Program-made: the position numbers and the translations under genes
Origin: JACMQX01 sp044225675
GTDB taxonomy: Bacteria > Pseudomonadota > Gammaproteobacteria > Burkholderiales > Burkholderiaceae_C
Length of the DNA stretch: 64,000 nucleotides
Assembly: GCA_044225675.1 (NCBI GenBank)
Contig: JBGAIH010000028.1
Span: 1 to 64,000 of the forward strand
Direction of reading: 5' to 3'
Notes under the pieces: generated by a model
What the model was told of the DNA's origin: nothing
Databases searched by the model: none
The model's input: the letters and a program-made list of their open reading frames with translations, nothing else
In this document: positions 1 to 8,688 of the stretch, piece by piece
Layout of the letters: each line of letters starts with the position of its first letter
Position numbering within the stretch: position 1 is the stretch's first letter

Positions 1-1134
1 GCCCGTGCTGTCATCGCCAATCCGGACATCGACATCGTCATCGAGCTCATCGGCGGCTACGGCATCGCGCGCCAGCTCGTCATGGAGGCGATCGAGGCGG
101 GCAAGCATGTGGTCACGGCCAACAAGGCGCTGCTCGCCGTGCATGGCACCGAGATCTTCGCGGCCGCGCACCGCAAGGGCGTGATGGTTGCCTTCGAAGC
201 GGCGGTGGCCGGCGGCATTCCGATCATCAAGGCGCTGCGCGAAGGGCTGACCGCCAACCGCATCCAGTGGATCGCCGGCATCATCAATGGCACGACCAAC
301 TTCATCCTGTCGGAGATGCGGGACAAGGGCCTGGACTTCGAGGTCGTGCTCAAGGAGGCCCAGCGCCTGGGTTACGCCGAAGCCGATCCGACCTTCGACA
401 TCGAGGGTGTCGATGCCGCCCACAAGGCGACGATCATGTCGGCCATCGCCTTCGGCATTCCGGTGCAGTTCGACAAGGCCTACGTCGAAGGCATCACCCG
501 CCTGGGCGCGCAGGACATCCGTTATGCCGAGCAGCTGGGCTATCGCATCAAGCTTCTGGGCATCACCAAGCGCGTGGCCAAGGGCATCGAGCTGCGCGTG
601 CATCCGAGCCTGGTGCCGGCGAAGCGGCTGATCGCCAACGTCGAAGGTGCGATGAACGCGGTGGTGGTGCAGGGCGATGCCGTGGGCACGACGCTCTACT
701 ACGGCAAGGGCGCAGGCAGCGAGCCGACCGCCAGCGCCGTGATTGCCGACCTGGTCGACATCACGCGGCTGCACACGGCCGACGCAGCCCAGCGCGTGCC
801 GCATCTGGCCTTTCAGCCGGACGCCATGAGCGATGCGCCGGTGCTGCCGATGAGCGAGGTGGTCACGAGCTACTACCTGCGCCTGCGCGTGGCCGACGAG
901 GCCGGCGTGCTGGCGCGCGTCACGGGCATTCTCGCGGCGGCCGGCATCAGCATCGATGCGGTGATCCAGCGCGAGGCCGACGAAGTCGGCGGTGCAGAGG
1001 CCAACCAGACCGACCTCATCATCCTCACGCACGACACGCGCGAAGGCACGATGGACGACGCGATCATGCAGATGCAGGCGCTGCCCACCGTGCTGGCGCC
1101 GATCGTGCGCATCCGCAAGGAAGAGCTGGCGTGA
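1..1134 (+). CDS. hom: Homoserine dehydrogenase, 5' end outside the window
   Basis: NAD(P)H-dependent reduction of aspartate semialdehyde to homoserine, the branch to threonine and methionine. The frame is open from base 1, giving 377 visible residues. The family usually has about 435, so roughly 60 residues, including the nucleotide-binding glycine loop, lie outside. The catalytic region shows AGGIPIIKALREG, IINGTTNFIL and YYGKGAGSEPTASAV. The last ~85 residues form an ACT domain (YYLRLRVADEAGVLARVTG), the usual site of threonine feedback. The stop overlaps the thrC start by four bases (GTGA), so the two are probably translationally coupled. Confidence 0.95.
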   Translation, partial: ARAVIANPDIDIVIELIGGYGIARQLVMEAIEAGKHVVTANKALLAVHGTEIFAAAHRKGVMVAFEAAVAGGIPIIKALREGLTANRIQWIAGIINGTTNFILSEMRDKGLDFEVVLKEAQRLGYAEADPTFDIEGVDAAHKATIMSAIAFGIPVQFDKAYVEGITRLGAQDIRYAEQLGYRIKLLGITKRVAKGIELRVHPSLVPAKRLIANVEGAMNAVVVQGDAVGTTLYYGKGAGSEPTASAVIADLVDITRLHTADAAQRVPHLAFQPDAMSDAPVLPMSEVVTSYYLRLRVADEAGVLARVTGILAAAGISIDAVIQREADEVGGAEANQTDLIILTHDTREGTMDDAIMQMQALPTVLAPIVRIRKEELA

Positions 1135-2570
1135 GGTACCTGAGCACGCGCGGCCACGCAGACCGCCGCCGCTTCTGCGAGATCCTGCTCGAAGGCCTTG
1201 CGCCCGACGGCGGGCTGTACATGCCCGAGCGCTATCCGCAGGTCGACGCCGCGACGCTCGAGCGCTGGCGCGGGCTGGCCTATGCCGACCTGGCGTTCGA
1301 GATCCTGAGCCTCTACATCGACGACATCCCCGCTGCCGACCTCAAGGCCCTGTGCCACAGGACCTACACCGCCGAAGTCTTCGGTTCGCCGCAGATCGTG
1401 CCGCTGCGCCCCTTGGGCGAAGGGCTGTTCATCGAGGCGCTGTCCAATGGCCCGACACTGGCCTTCAAGGACATGGCCATGCAACTGCTGGGCAACCTGT
1501 TCGAGTACGAACTGGCGCGCCGTGGCGAGGAACTCAACATCCTGGGTGCGACCTCGGGCGACACGGGCAGCGCGGCCGAATACGCCATGCGCGGCAAGAA
1601 GGGCGTGCGGGTCTTCATGCTGAGTCCGCACGGCCGCATGAGCCCGTTCCAGCAGGCGCAGATGTTCAGCCTGATGGATCCGAACATCCACAATCTGGCC
1701 GTCGAAGGCGTGTTCGACGACTGCCAGGACATCGTCAAGGCCGTCTCGTCCGATCTCGACTTCAAGCGGCGCTACCGTATCGGCACTGTCAATTCGATCA
1801 ACTGGGCGCGCCTGCTCGCGCAGGTCGTCTACTACTTCGCCGGCTGGCTGCAGGCCACGCAGGGCGGGGCCGGGGCGCAGGGGCAGGGCGGGCTGCCCAA
1901 GGTCAGCTTTGCGGTGCCGTCGGGCAACTTCGGCAACATCTGCGCCGGCCATGTGGCGCGCATGATGGGGCTGCCGATCGAGCGCCTGGTGCTGGCGACC
2001 AACGAGAACGACGTGCTCGACGAGTTCTTCCGCACCGGTGTCTACCGGGTGCGCGGCAGCGCCGACACGCACGAGACGTCCAGCCCGTCGATGGACATCT
2101 CCAAGGCATCGAACTTCGAGCGTTTCGTCTTTGACCTGCTGGGGCGCGACGGCGCGCGCGTCAAGTCGCTGTTCGGCGATGCGCTCTCGGCCGAGGGCCG
2201 GTTCGACCTGGGCGCCGATCCGGCCTTCCAGGGGGCGTCCACCCGCTACGGATTCGTCAGCGGCAAGAGCATCCATGCCGATCGTCTGGCCACCATCCGC
2301 GACACCTGGGCGCGTCATGGCGACATGGTCGACACCCACACGGCGGACGGCCTCAAGGTGGCACGCAGCCATCTGCAGCCCGGCGTGCCGATGATCGTGC
2401 TCGAAACGGCGCTGCCGGTGAAGTTCGCCAGCACCATCGTCGAAGCCCTGGGACGTGAGCCGGCGCGTCCTGCCCGGTTCGACGGCATGGAAAGCCTGCC
2501 GCGCCGCGTCAAGGTCGTGCCGGCCGACGCCGGCCTGGTCAAGGCCTACATCGCCGAACATTGCGAATGA
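1131..2570 (+). CDS. thrC: Threonine synthase
   Basis: PLP-dependent conversion of O-phosphohomoserine to threonine, the last pathway step. 479 residues, of the long proteobacterial type. The N-terminal MRYLSTRG and the APDGGLYMPE stretch are family signatures. The PLP lysine is K113 in TLAFKDMAMQ, and the phosphate-binding loop is SFAVPSGNFGNICAG. The start is GTG at 1131, inside the hom stop (GTGA), which is the only start that gives the normal N-terminus. A longer open frame upstream reads through hom out of frame and is not coding. Confidence 0.96.
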   Translation: MRYLSTRGHADRRRFCEILLEGLAPDGGLYMPERYPQVDAATLERWRGLAYADLAFEILSLYIDDIPAADLKALCHRTYTAEVFGSPQIVPLRPLGEGLFIEALSNGPTLAFKDMAMQLLGNLFEYELARRGEELNILGATSGDTGSAAEYAMRGKKGVRVFMLSPHGRMSPFQQAQMFSLMDPNIHNLAVEGVFDDCQDIVKAVSSDLDFKRRYRIGTVNSINWARLLAQVVYYFAGWLQATQGGAGAQGQGGLPKVSFAVPSGNFGNICAGHVARMMGLPIERLVLATNENDVLDEFFRTGVYRVRGSADTHETSSPSMDISKASNFERFVFDLLGRDGARVKSLFGDALSAEGRFDLGADPAFQGASTRYGFVSGKSIHADRLATIRDTWARHGDMVDTHTADGLKVARSHLQPGVPMIVLETALPVKFASTIVEALGREPARPARFDGMESLPRRVKVVPADAGLVKAYIAEHCE

Positions 2571-2652
2571 TCCTGCGCACCTCGCGCAGCACGCGCGCCC
2601 AGGTGCCATTGCAACCCTGATGGAGTGCCCCAGAGGGCCACGGAGACGCTTG

Positions 2653-3186
2653 ATGAAGGTCGTGGGTTTCGCCGGCTATTCCGGCTCCGGCAAGACGACG
2701 CTGGTGGAGGGGCTGATTCCGGCGCTCAAGGCGCTGGGCCAGCGCGTCTCGGTGATCAAGCATGCTCATCACTCCTTTGACATCGACCAGCCGGGCAAGG
2801 ACACCTGGCGCCACCGCGAGGCGGGCGCCTTCGAGGTGCTGGTCTCGTCCAGCCGGCGCCTGGCGCTGATGCGCGAGTTCGAGGTCGAGGCCGCGCCTTC
2901 GGTCCACCACCTCATTGCCGAGCTGTACGAGGGGGTGGACTGGGTGCTCGTGGAGGGCTTCAAGAGCAGTGACCTGCTCAAGGTCGAAGTCTGGCGGGCC
3001 GCCTCCGGCCAGCCGGCGCGCTATCCGGACGACGATTTCATCGTTGCCATTGCCACCGACTCGCCGGCGGAACTGCCGCAGTCCACCCTGCGCCCGGTGC
3101 TGCCTTTGAACGACCACGCGGCGATGGCGCAGTGGCTGGTTGAAAATGCCCCACGCTTCGACTACCGTGCCGAGCTGTACCAATGA
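2653..3186 (+). CDS. mobB: Molybdopterin-guanine dinucleotide biosynthesis adaptor MobB
   Basis: GTP-binding accessory protein for attaching GMP to molybdopterin. 177 residues. A P-loop GYSGSGKTTL lies at about residues 7-16, followed by IKHAHHSFDID, the MobB hallmark. ATG at 2653 is chosen because the P-loop then sits at the expected N-terminal place; the frame extends further up only through thrC shadow sequence. The last four bases overlap the moeA start (ATGA). It heads a mobB-moeA-moaD-moaE run, while the genes for earlier steps (moaA, moaC) are not here. Confidence 0.93.
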   Translation: MKVVGFAGYSGSGKTTLVEGLIPALKALGQRVSVIKHAHHSFDIDQPGKDTWRHREAGAFEVLVSSSRRLALMREFEVEAAPSVHHLIAELYEGVDWVLVEGFKSSDLLKVEVWRAASGQPARYPDDDFIVAIATDSPAELPQSTLRPVLPLNDHAAMAQWLVENAPRFDYRAELYQ

Positions 3187-4433
3187 ACGCCCCCCGCCCG
3201 CCGCTCAAGTCTCTCGATGACGCGCTGCGCGAACTGCTCGCGCAGGCACTGCCGCTGGCAGGCGTCCAGAGCGTGTCCACGTTCGACGCCGACGGCCGCG
3301 TGCTGGCGCAGGACTGCGTCTCGGCGCTGCAGGTGCCGCCTCAGGACAACAGCTCCATGGACGGCTACGCGGTGCGCTGCGCCGACGTACAGGCCGCCGG
3401 TGTCCGGCTGCAGGTGACGCAGCGCATTCCCGCAGGCAGTGCCGGATCGCACGTGGCACCGGGCACGGTCGCACGCATCTTCACCGGCGCGCCGGTGCCG
3501 CCGGGCGCAGACGCGATCGTCATGCAGGAAGACTGCGAGCCCGTTGCCGGCCAGGACGGCTGGGTCCAGGTCCAGGCCGTGCCGCAGCCCGGCCAGTGGA
3601 TCCGCCGCAGCGGCGAAGACGTGACGCGTGGCGCCGTGGTGCTCGCGCGCGGCACGCGGCTCGGGCCTGCGGCGCTCGGCCTGGCCGCGAGCATCGGGCT
3701 GGACCGTCTCGACGTGGCGCCCCGGCCGCGCGTTGCGCTGTTCTCCACCGGCGACGAACTCGTCATGCCCGGCGCGGTGGCTCCGGCCGACATGGCGCCT
3801 GGCGCCATCTACAACTCCAACCGCTTCTTTCTGCGCGCGCTGCTGCAGCGGCTCGGCTGCGAGGTGCGTGACTTCGGCATCGTGCCTGATCGGCGCGATG
3901 CGACCCTGGACGCGCTGCGCGCGGCCGCCGACGAGGCCGACCTGATCCTCACGAGCGGCGGCGTCTCCGTGGGCGAGGAAGACCACATCAAGCCTGCCGT
4001 GCAGGCGCTCGGCGAGCTGGCGCTGTGGCAGATCGCGATGAAGCCGGGCAAGCCCTTTGCCTACGGCTCGATCGCCCGCACCTCGTCGGGCCGCTGCCAC
4101 TTCATCGGGCTGCCCGGCAACCCCGTCTCCAGTTTCGTGACCTTTCTCGTTCTGGTGCGTCCCTTTTTGCTGCGGCTTCAGGGCGCCACGCAGCACGAGG
4201 CCGCACCGCTGCTGCTGCCGGCGCACTTCGACTGGCCCCGGGCCGACAAGCGCCGCGAGTTCCTGCGCGCTCGCCGCAATGCGCAGGGCGGGCTCGATCT
4301 GTTTCCCAACCAGAGTTCGGGCGTCCTCACCTCGGCCGTCTGGGGTGACGGCCTCATCGACAACCCGGCCGGCCAGACCATCGCGCACGGGGACCTCGTG
4401 CGCTTCATTCCGTTTGCCGAGGTCCTGGCATGA
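3183..4433 (+). CDS. moeA: Molybdopterin molybdenumtransferase MoeA
   Basis: Inserts molybdate into adenylylated molybdopterin. 416 residues, normal length. Signatures: NSSMDGYAVR near residue 57, FSTGDEL near 190, TSGGVSVGEEDH near 258 and GLPGNPVSSF near 317, which together mark the MoeA domains II and III. It overlaps mobB upstream and moaD downstream by four bases each, a tightly coupled operon. Confidence 0.96.
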   Translation: MNAPRPPLKSLDDALRELLAQALPLAGVQSVSTFDADGRVLAQDCVSALQVPPQDNSSMDGYAVRCADVQAAGVRLQVTQRIPAGSAGSHVAPGTVARIFTGAPVPPGADAIVMQEDCEPVAGQDGWVQVQAVPQPGQWIRRSGEDVTRGAVVLARGTRLGPAALGLAASIGLDRLDVAPRPRVALFSTGDELVMPGAVAPADMAPGAIYNSNRFFLRALLQRLGCEVRDFGIVPDRRDATLDALRAAADEADLILTSGGVSVGEEDHIKPAVQALGELALWQIAMKPGKPFAYGSIARTSSGRCHFIGLPGNPVSSFVTFLVLVRPFLLRLQGATQHEAAPLLLPAHFDWPRADKRREFLRARRNAQGGLDLFPNQSSGVLTSAVWGDGLIDNPAGQTIAHGDLVRFIPFAEVLA

Positions 4434-4681
4434 AAGTCCACGTCAAGTACTTCGCTTCGATCCGTGAGGCCATCGGCCTGGGCGGCGAGACGGTGGAGTC
4501 GGCCGCTGCCACGATCGGCGCCCTGCGCGACGAACTCATCGCGCGGGGCGGGGCGCATGCGCAGGCGCTCGCGCGCGGCCGGTCGGTACGCGCCGCGCTC
4601 GACCAGGTCATGCGCGACGAGTCCGCTGCGCTGTCTGAAGGCTCCGAAGTGGCCTTCTTTCCGCCGGTCACCGGAGGCTGA
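4430..4681 (+). CDS. moaD: Molybdopterin synthase sulfur carrier subunit MoaD
   Basis: Ubiquitin-fold sulfur carrier that supplies dithiolene sulfur. 83 residues ending in PPVTGG. The C-terminal Gly-Gly is the required adenylation and thiocarboxylation site. It overlaps moeA by four bases and is followed five bases later by moaE, its partner subunit. Confidence 0.95.
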   Translation: MKVHVKYFASIREAIGLGGETVESAAATIGALRDELIARGGAHAQALARGRSVRAALDQVMRDESAALSEGSEVAFFPPVTGG

Positions 4682-4686
4682 ACCTC

Positions 4687-5160
4687 GTGACGCCGCGCGT
4701 GTCGATCCAGACGGCCGACTTCGACCTGAGCCGCGAGGTCGCTGAGCTGCGTCGGGGCAACAAGGGCACCGGTGCCGTGTGCAGCTTCATCGGCACGGTG
4801 CGTGACCGCAACGACGGCAGCAGCGTCCGCACCCTGGAGCTCGAACACTACCCCGGCATGACCGAGAAGGCGATCGAGGCCATGATCGATGACGCCCATC
4901 GGCGCTTCGACATCCATGCCGTCCGCGTCATCCATCGGGTGGGCCTGCTGCAGCCGCTGGACCAGATCGTGCTGGTGGCGGTCAGCTCCGCTCACCGGGG
5001 CGAGAGCTTCCAGGCCTGCGAATTCCTCATGGACTATCTCAAGACCCAGGCGCCTTTCTGGAAGAAGGAAGACACCCCGGAGGGCGCGCGCTGGGTCGAT
5101 GCAAGGGTGAGCGACGACGCCGCCCTGGCGCGCTGGGGCATTGCAGGCAGCAACGCCTGA
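4687..5160 (+). CDS. moaE: Molybdopterin synthase catalytic subunit MoaE
   Basis: Large subunit of molybdopterin synthase, converting cyclic pyranopterin monophosphate to molybdopterin with MoaD thiocarboxylate. 157 residues. GAVCSFIGTVRD, LELEHYPGMTEKAIE, VAVSSAHRGESFQACEFLMD and APFWKKED are the conserved MoaE segments, including the active-site lysines. The start is GTG at 4687. It ends eight bases before the convergent end of the MarR gene. Confidence 0.95.
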   Translation: MTPRVSIQTADFDLSREVAELRRGNKGTGAVCSFIGTVRDRNDGSSVRTLELEHYPGMTEKAIEAMIDDAHRRFDIHAVRVIHRVGLLQPLDQIVLVAVSSAHRGESFQACEFLMDYLKTQAPFWKKEDTPEGARWVDARVSDDAALARWGIAGSNA

Positions 5161-5168
5161 GCGGCGGC

Positions 5169-5708
5169 TTACCCTGCGTCGTTCGGGTCCGGGGGGACGA
5201 AGGACGCCCGCGCGCTGCTTTCGAGACTCGACGTCAGCCGTTGCAGCAGGTCCAGCAGCTGCGTGCGCTGCGCCTCGTCCAGCGGCTCCATCAGGCGGTG
5301 ATAGGCCTGCTCGGCAGGCTTTTGTGCGTCGTCCAGCAGCTTCTCACCGGCGGCCGACAGCGAAATCGACAGATGCCGCCGGCTCGACGGCGAGGGCTCG
5401 CGCTGCACGAGGCCCCGCCCCTCGAGCCCGCGCAGGACGCGCAGCACCGTGACCTTGTCAAAGCCCAGCGCCCGCGCAAGGCTCGATTGGTCGAGGCCCG
5501 GGCTCGCGCGCAGGACCGTGAGCACGCCGAACTGGGCCGGCGTCAGTCCCACGCTGCGGCACTCGTCCTCGAAGACGGCGGCCGAGATCTGGTGGGCCCG
5601 ACGCAGCAGGAAGCCGGGTCGTGCGTAGAGTCGGTTCAGGCTGTTGGCAGGCACGGGCGTGGGTGGGTTCGGGAAGGTACGGATTGTGCCTGTTTGCGGT
5701 CGCCTCAT
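5169..5708 (-). CDS. MarR-family transcriptional regulator
   Basis: Winged-helix regulator of about 179 residues. The core runs from LYARPGFLLRRAHQISAAVF through LTPAQFGVLTVL (helix 2), LARALGFDKVTVLRVLRGLE (recognition region) and the wing REPSPSSRRHLSISL. ATG at 5708 is preferred because it leaves the palindrome at 5713-5726 just upstream; ATG at 5720 (inside the palindrome) and 5750 are also in frame and cannot be excluded. It is divergent from the Bug-monooxygenase pair and probably represses both that pair and itself, releasing on an aromatic ligand as is usual for this family (inference). Confidence 0.9.
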   Translation of the reverse strand: MRRPQTGTIRTFPNPPTPVPANSLNRLYARPGFLLRRAHQISAAVFEDECRSVGLTPAQFGVLTVLRASPGLDQSSLARALGFDKVTVLRVLRGLEGRGLVQREPSPSSRRHLSISLSAAGEKLLDDAQKPAEQAYHRLMEPLDEAQRTQLLDLLQRLTSSLESSARASFVPPDPNDAG

Positions 5709-5712
5709 ACTC

Positions 5713-5726
5713 GTTTGCATGCAAAC
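5713..5726. promoter_or_regulatory. Perfect palindrome GTTTGCATGCAAAC, probable MarR operator
   Basis: Fourteen-base perfect palindrome between the divergent MarR and Bug genes. A possible plus-strand promoter (TTGTGC 5684-5689, 16-base spacer, CATACT 5706-5711) would start transcription inside it. Position and symmetry fit autorepression plus control of the Bug gene. Binding is inferred. Confidence 0.65.
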
Positions 5727-5748
5727 TCTACTGCGCGGGAGACAGTCC

Positions 5749-6765
5749 ATGCCTTCAATTCATTGCAAGCCGAGTGTCCTGCGCCTTGCCGCGCGCGGCG
5801 CCCTGGCGGTTCTCGGCACTGTGCTCGCAGGCAGCCTGGTCTGGGCGCAGACGCCCGCGTCTCCTGCGGCGGCAGGGCCGGCGCCGCTGCGCCTCATCGT
5901 GCCGTTCACACCCGGCACCGGCATCGACCTGATCGCGCGGACGGTCGGCCCCCGACTGGCCGAGCGGCTCGGGCGCCCCGTGGTGGTCGACAACCGGGCC
6001 GGTGCCTCCGGCAACATCGGTACCGAGGCGGTCGTGCGGTCCGCGCCCAACGGGCAGACGCTGCTCGTGAGCGTGAACACACTCGTGATGAACGCCAGCC
6101 TCTATCCGAAGCTGCCCTTCGATCCGGTCAAGGATCTCGTGCCCGTGGCCTTGACCAGCTGGGGCCAGCTGATCCTGGTTGCCGGCCCGCAGACGGGCTT
6201 TCGCACGGCCGGCGATCTGGTGGCCGCCGCGCGCAAGGCGCCCGGGCGCATCAACTACGCGTCGCCGGGCGTCGGCACGCCGCATCATCTGTCGATGGAG
6301 CTGTTCAAGAAGACGGCCGGCGTGTACCTCACCCACATCCCCTACCGGGGCACGGCACCGGCCGTGACGGACCTGCTCGGCGGCCAGGTCGACGTCGGCT
6401 TCCTTCCGATCCACGTGGCGCTGCAGCACGTCAAGTCGGGCCGGCTGGTGGCGCTTGGCATCGGCAGCGACAAGCGGCATGCGCTGCTGCCCGACGTGCC
6501 CACGCTGGCCGAAGCCCGCACCGGCAACGTCAATGTGGACATGTGGTACGGCATCTTCGCTCCGCCGGGGACGCCGGCTGACATGGTGGCGCTGCTCAAC
6601 CGCGAACTCAGGGACATTCTGGCCGGCGACGAGGTGCGCCGCGCCTTCCAGACGCAGGGCATGGACCCGGCCTCGAGCACGCCCGACGAATTCCGCCGCC
6701 TGGTCGAGAAGGACGCGGTGCGCTGGGCCGAGCTGGTGAAGTCGCAGAAGATCACGGCGGAATGA
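5749..6765 (+). CDS. Bug-family (TctC-like) periplasmic solute-binding protein
   Basis: Receptor of the tripartite tricarboxylate transporter type. 338 residues with a signal peptide (hydrophobic stretch ending near VWAQTPA). Family marks: RLIVPFTPGTGIDLIAR, VVVDNRAGASGNIGTEAVV, LLVSVNTL, YASPGVGTPHHLSMELF, IPYRGTAPAVTDLLGGQVD. Start ATG 5749 has GGGAGA eight bases upstream; longer in-frame starts lack this and would bury the signal peptide. The stop overlaps the next gene by four bases. No TctA/TctB membrane genes are nearby, as is common for Bug proteins. The ligand is perhaps the substrate of the adjacent monooxygenase. Confidence 0.93.
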   Translation: MPSIHCKPSVLRLAARGALAVLGTVLAGSLVWAQTPASPAAAGPAPLRLIVPFTPGTGIDLIARTVGPRLAERLGRPVVVDNRAGASGNIGTEAVVRSAPNGQTLLVSVNTLVMNASLYPKLPFDPVKDLVPVALTSWGQLILVAGPQTGFRTAGDLVAAARKAPGRINYASPGVGTPHHLSMELFKKTAGVYLTHIPYRGTAPAVTDLLGGQVDVGFLPIHVALQHVKSGRLVALGIGSDKRHALLPDVPTLAEARTGNVNVDMWYGIFAPPGTPADMVALLNRELRDILAGDEVRRAFQTQGMDPASSTPDEFRRLVEKDAVRWAELVKSQKITAE

Positions 6766-8030
6766 GCGCCATGACCGCGCCGCTGCGGATCGCCGTCGTC
6801 GGTGGGGGCATCGGTGGCCTTGCGCTCGCGCTCGCTCTGGAGCGCCGGGGCCTGGCCTGCGATGTGTTCGAGGCCGTGCCCGAAGTCCGCGAACTGGGCG
6901 TCGGCATCACGCTGCTGCCCCATGCCATGCGCGAGCTGGCCGCGCTCGGGGTGCAGGCCGAACTGGAGGCCGAGGGCATCGAGAACGCCGAGAGCGTGTT
7001 CTTCAACCGATGGGGCCAGTTCATCTACCGCGAGCCGCGCGGCCGCCACGCCGGCTACGAGCTGCCGGAGCTGGGCATGCACCGCGGCAAGCTGCACCGC
7101 ATCCTGTATGAGGCGGCGCTGCGCCGCCTGGGGCCGCATCGCATCCACGTCGGCCACCGCTGCGTGCGCATCGACCAGGGCGAGGGCGGAGCCACGGTGC
7201 ACTTCAGCGCTGCGGCGGCCGGAGGCTCGATGGCCTCGATCGCGGCCGACGTGATCATCGCCTGCGACGGCGTGAACTCTGCCGTGCGCCGCCAGTTCTA
7301 TCCACAGGAGCAGGTCGCCTTCGCCGGCATCAACACCTGGCGCGGCGTGACGGTGCGGCCGCCGATCCTCACCGGCCGCAGCTACATGCGCATCGGCTCG
7401 ATCGAGACGGGCAAGATGGTGGTCTATCCGATCGTCGACAACGTCGACGGGCAGGGCAATCAGCTGATCAACTGGGTCGCCGAGATCCAGCGTCCCGACG
7501 CGGCGATGAACGACTGGAACCGCACCGGCCGCAGCGCCGACTTCGCCCACATCTTCCGCGGCTGGCGCTTCGACTGGCTCGACGTGCCGGCGCTGATCGA
7601 AGGCGCCAGCCAGATCCTCGAATACCCGATGGTGGACCGCGACCCGGTTGCGCAGTGGACCTTTGGCCGCGTGACCCTGCTGGGCGACGCCGCGCACCCG
7701 ATGTACCCGCGTGGCTCGAATGGTTCGGCGCAGGCGCTGATCGATGCGCGGACGCTGGCGGACGAACTGGCCGCAGCTGCGGCGCGCGGCGCGGACCCGC
7801 GCGAGGCCTTGCGCGCCTACGAGTCGCTGCGCCTGTCGCCCACGGCTGCCATCGTGCGTGCCAACCGCTCGGTGCCACCGGACTTCATCATCATGAAGGC
7901 GGATGAACTCAGCGGCGGCCAGCCGTTCCGCCACATCGACGACCTGATCTCGCAGGACGAGCTGCGGCGCATCTCGGAAAACTACCAGCAGATCGCCGGC
8001 TTCTCGCTGGCTTCGCTCAAAGGTTCCTGA
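6762..8030 (+). CDS. FAD-dependent aromatic hydroxylase, PhzS-like
   Basis: Class A flavoprotein monooxygenase, 422 residues. FAD motif VVGGGIGGLALALALERRG at about 12-30, the NAD(P)H/FAD DG motif IIACDGVNSAVRRQF and the GD motif TLLGDAAHPMYPRGSNGSAQ. The segments LGVGITLLPHAMREL, YELPELGMHRGKLH, EYPMVDRDPVAQW and the MYPRGSNG ending resemble PhzS (phenazine hydroxylase) more than classic salicylate hydroxylase. It is coupled to the Bug gene by an ATGA overlap and is probably under the divergent MarR. The substrate is unknown: an imported aromatic carboxylate is a reasonable guess. No ring-cleavage gene is beside it. Confidence 0.88.
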   Translation: MSAMTAPLRIAVVGGGIGGLALALALERRGLACDVFEAVPEVRELGVGITLLPHAMRELAALGVQAELEAEGIENAESVFFNRWGQFIYREPRGRHAGYELPELGMHRGKLHRILYEAALRRLGPHRIHVGHRCVRIDQGEGGATVHFSAAAAGGSMASIAADVIIACDGVNSAVRRQFYPQEQVAFAGINTWRGVTVRPPILTGRSYMRIGSIETGKMVVYPIVDNVDGQGNQLINWVAEIQRPDAAMNDWNRTGRSADFAHIFRGWRFDWLDVPALIEGASQILEYPMVDRDPVAQWTFGRVTLLGDAAHPMYPRGSNGSAQALIDARTLADELAAAAARGADPREALRAYESLRLSPTAAIVRANRSVPPDFIIMKADELSGGQPFRHIDDLISQDELRRISENYQQIAGFSLASLKGS

Positions 8031-8055
8031 AGTCCGGGGTGCCCGGGCCTTCGGT

Positions 8056-8640
8056 TCAGTTCAGATAGCGCGGCTTGTCGCCTGCCGGAGGCTCGGCCGG
8101 CGAGGGCGCCTCGGCCACCGCCACGGCGGGAGCGCCGTTCCACTGCGAGGTGACGAGGGCGCGCTCGAGCAGATGCACCAGGCCGTGCGTCATCTGCGAC
8201 TCCAGGGCCATCTGGAAGCCGCGCGGGTTCTGCACGCCCTGCAGCTTCTCGGCAAAGCTCAGTTGCAGCTGGCCTGTGGGCAGTGGCGTCACGTTGATCT
8301 CGGTCACCAGCAGCGGCTCGGCGCCCAGCGGCAGGGCGGCCGGCTGTTCGCGGTACGGCGTCTTGAAGTCGGCCTTCTGCAGATCCTCCTCCTTCTTGAA
8401 CTCCGCGACCATCTTGCGCGTCTCCTCGTCGGCGGCGATCACCGGCGACAGGCCCGGCGACTTCGCGGCCTCCTGCTGCACGGTCTGGTCCGCGACGATC
8501 TTCGTGAGCACCGGCCACAGGCCGAGCGTCAGGCGCCGGGTGAGCCACAGGCGCAGTTCCTCGCCGTCGGAGGAGTTGATCCGCAGGAGGATGCGGTCCT
8601 GTTCCTGGATGTAGGTGACGGACAGCTGGTGAATGTTCAT
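8056..8640 (-). CDS. Conserved protein of unknown function
   Basis: 194 residues, no function recognised. The N-terminus MNIHQLSVTYIQEQDRILLRI and SDGEELRLWLTRR look like a beta-rich fold; an alternating Glu/Lys helix (EETRKMVAEFKKEEDLQKA) and a Pro/Ala-rich tail follow. No signal peptide or membrane segment. ATG 8640 is chosen; an in-frame TTG at 8658 would add six residues and would lie in the inverted repeat 8642-8661. It is divergent from clpB. Confidence 0.75.
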   Translation of the reverse strand: MNIHQLSVTYIQEQDRILLRINSSDGEELRLWLTRRLTLGLWPVLTKIVADQTVQQEAAKSPGLSPVIAADEETRKMVAEFKKEEDLQKADFKTPYREQPAALPLGAEPLLVTEINVTPLPTGQLQLSFAEKLQGVQNPRGFQMALESQMTHGLVHLLERALVTSQWNGAPAVAVAEAPSPAEPPAGDKPRYLN

Positions 8641-8641
8641 G

Positions 8642-8661
8642 CGCTTGATTCTAGTCAAGCG
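8642..8661. repeat. Inverted repeat CGCTTGA-N6-TCAAGCG
   Basis: Seven-base arms (8642-8648 and 8655-8661) around TTCTAG, immediately upstream of the unknown gene starting at 8640 and about 30 bases upstream of the clpB promoter. It could be an operator for the minus-strand gene. Function unproven. Confidence 0.45.
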
Positions 8662-8688
8662 GCCTGGCGTCGCCGTGCAGCGCCGGGC

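Noticed and set aside
873..2609. 578-codon open frame on the minus strand across hom/thrC
   Set aside because: No conserved motifs, extreme Arg/His content; shadow of thrC in GC-rich DNA.
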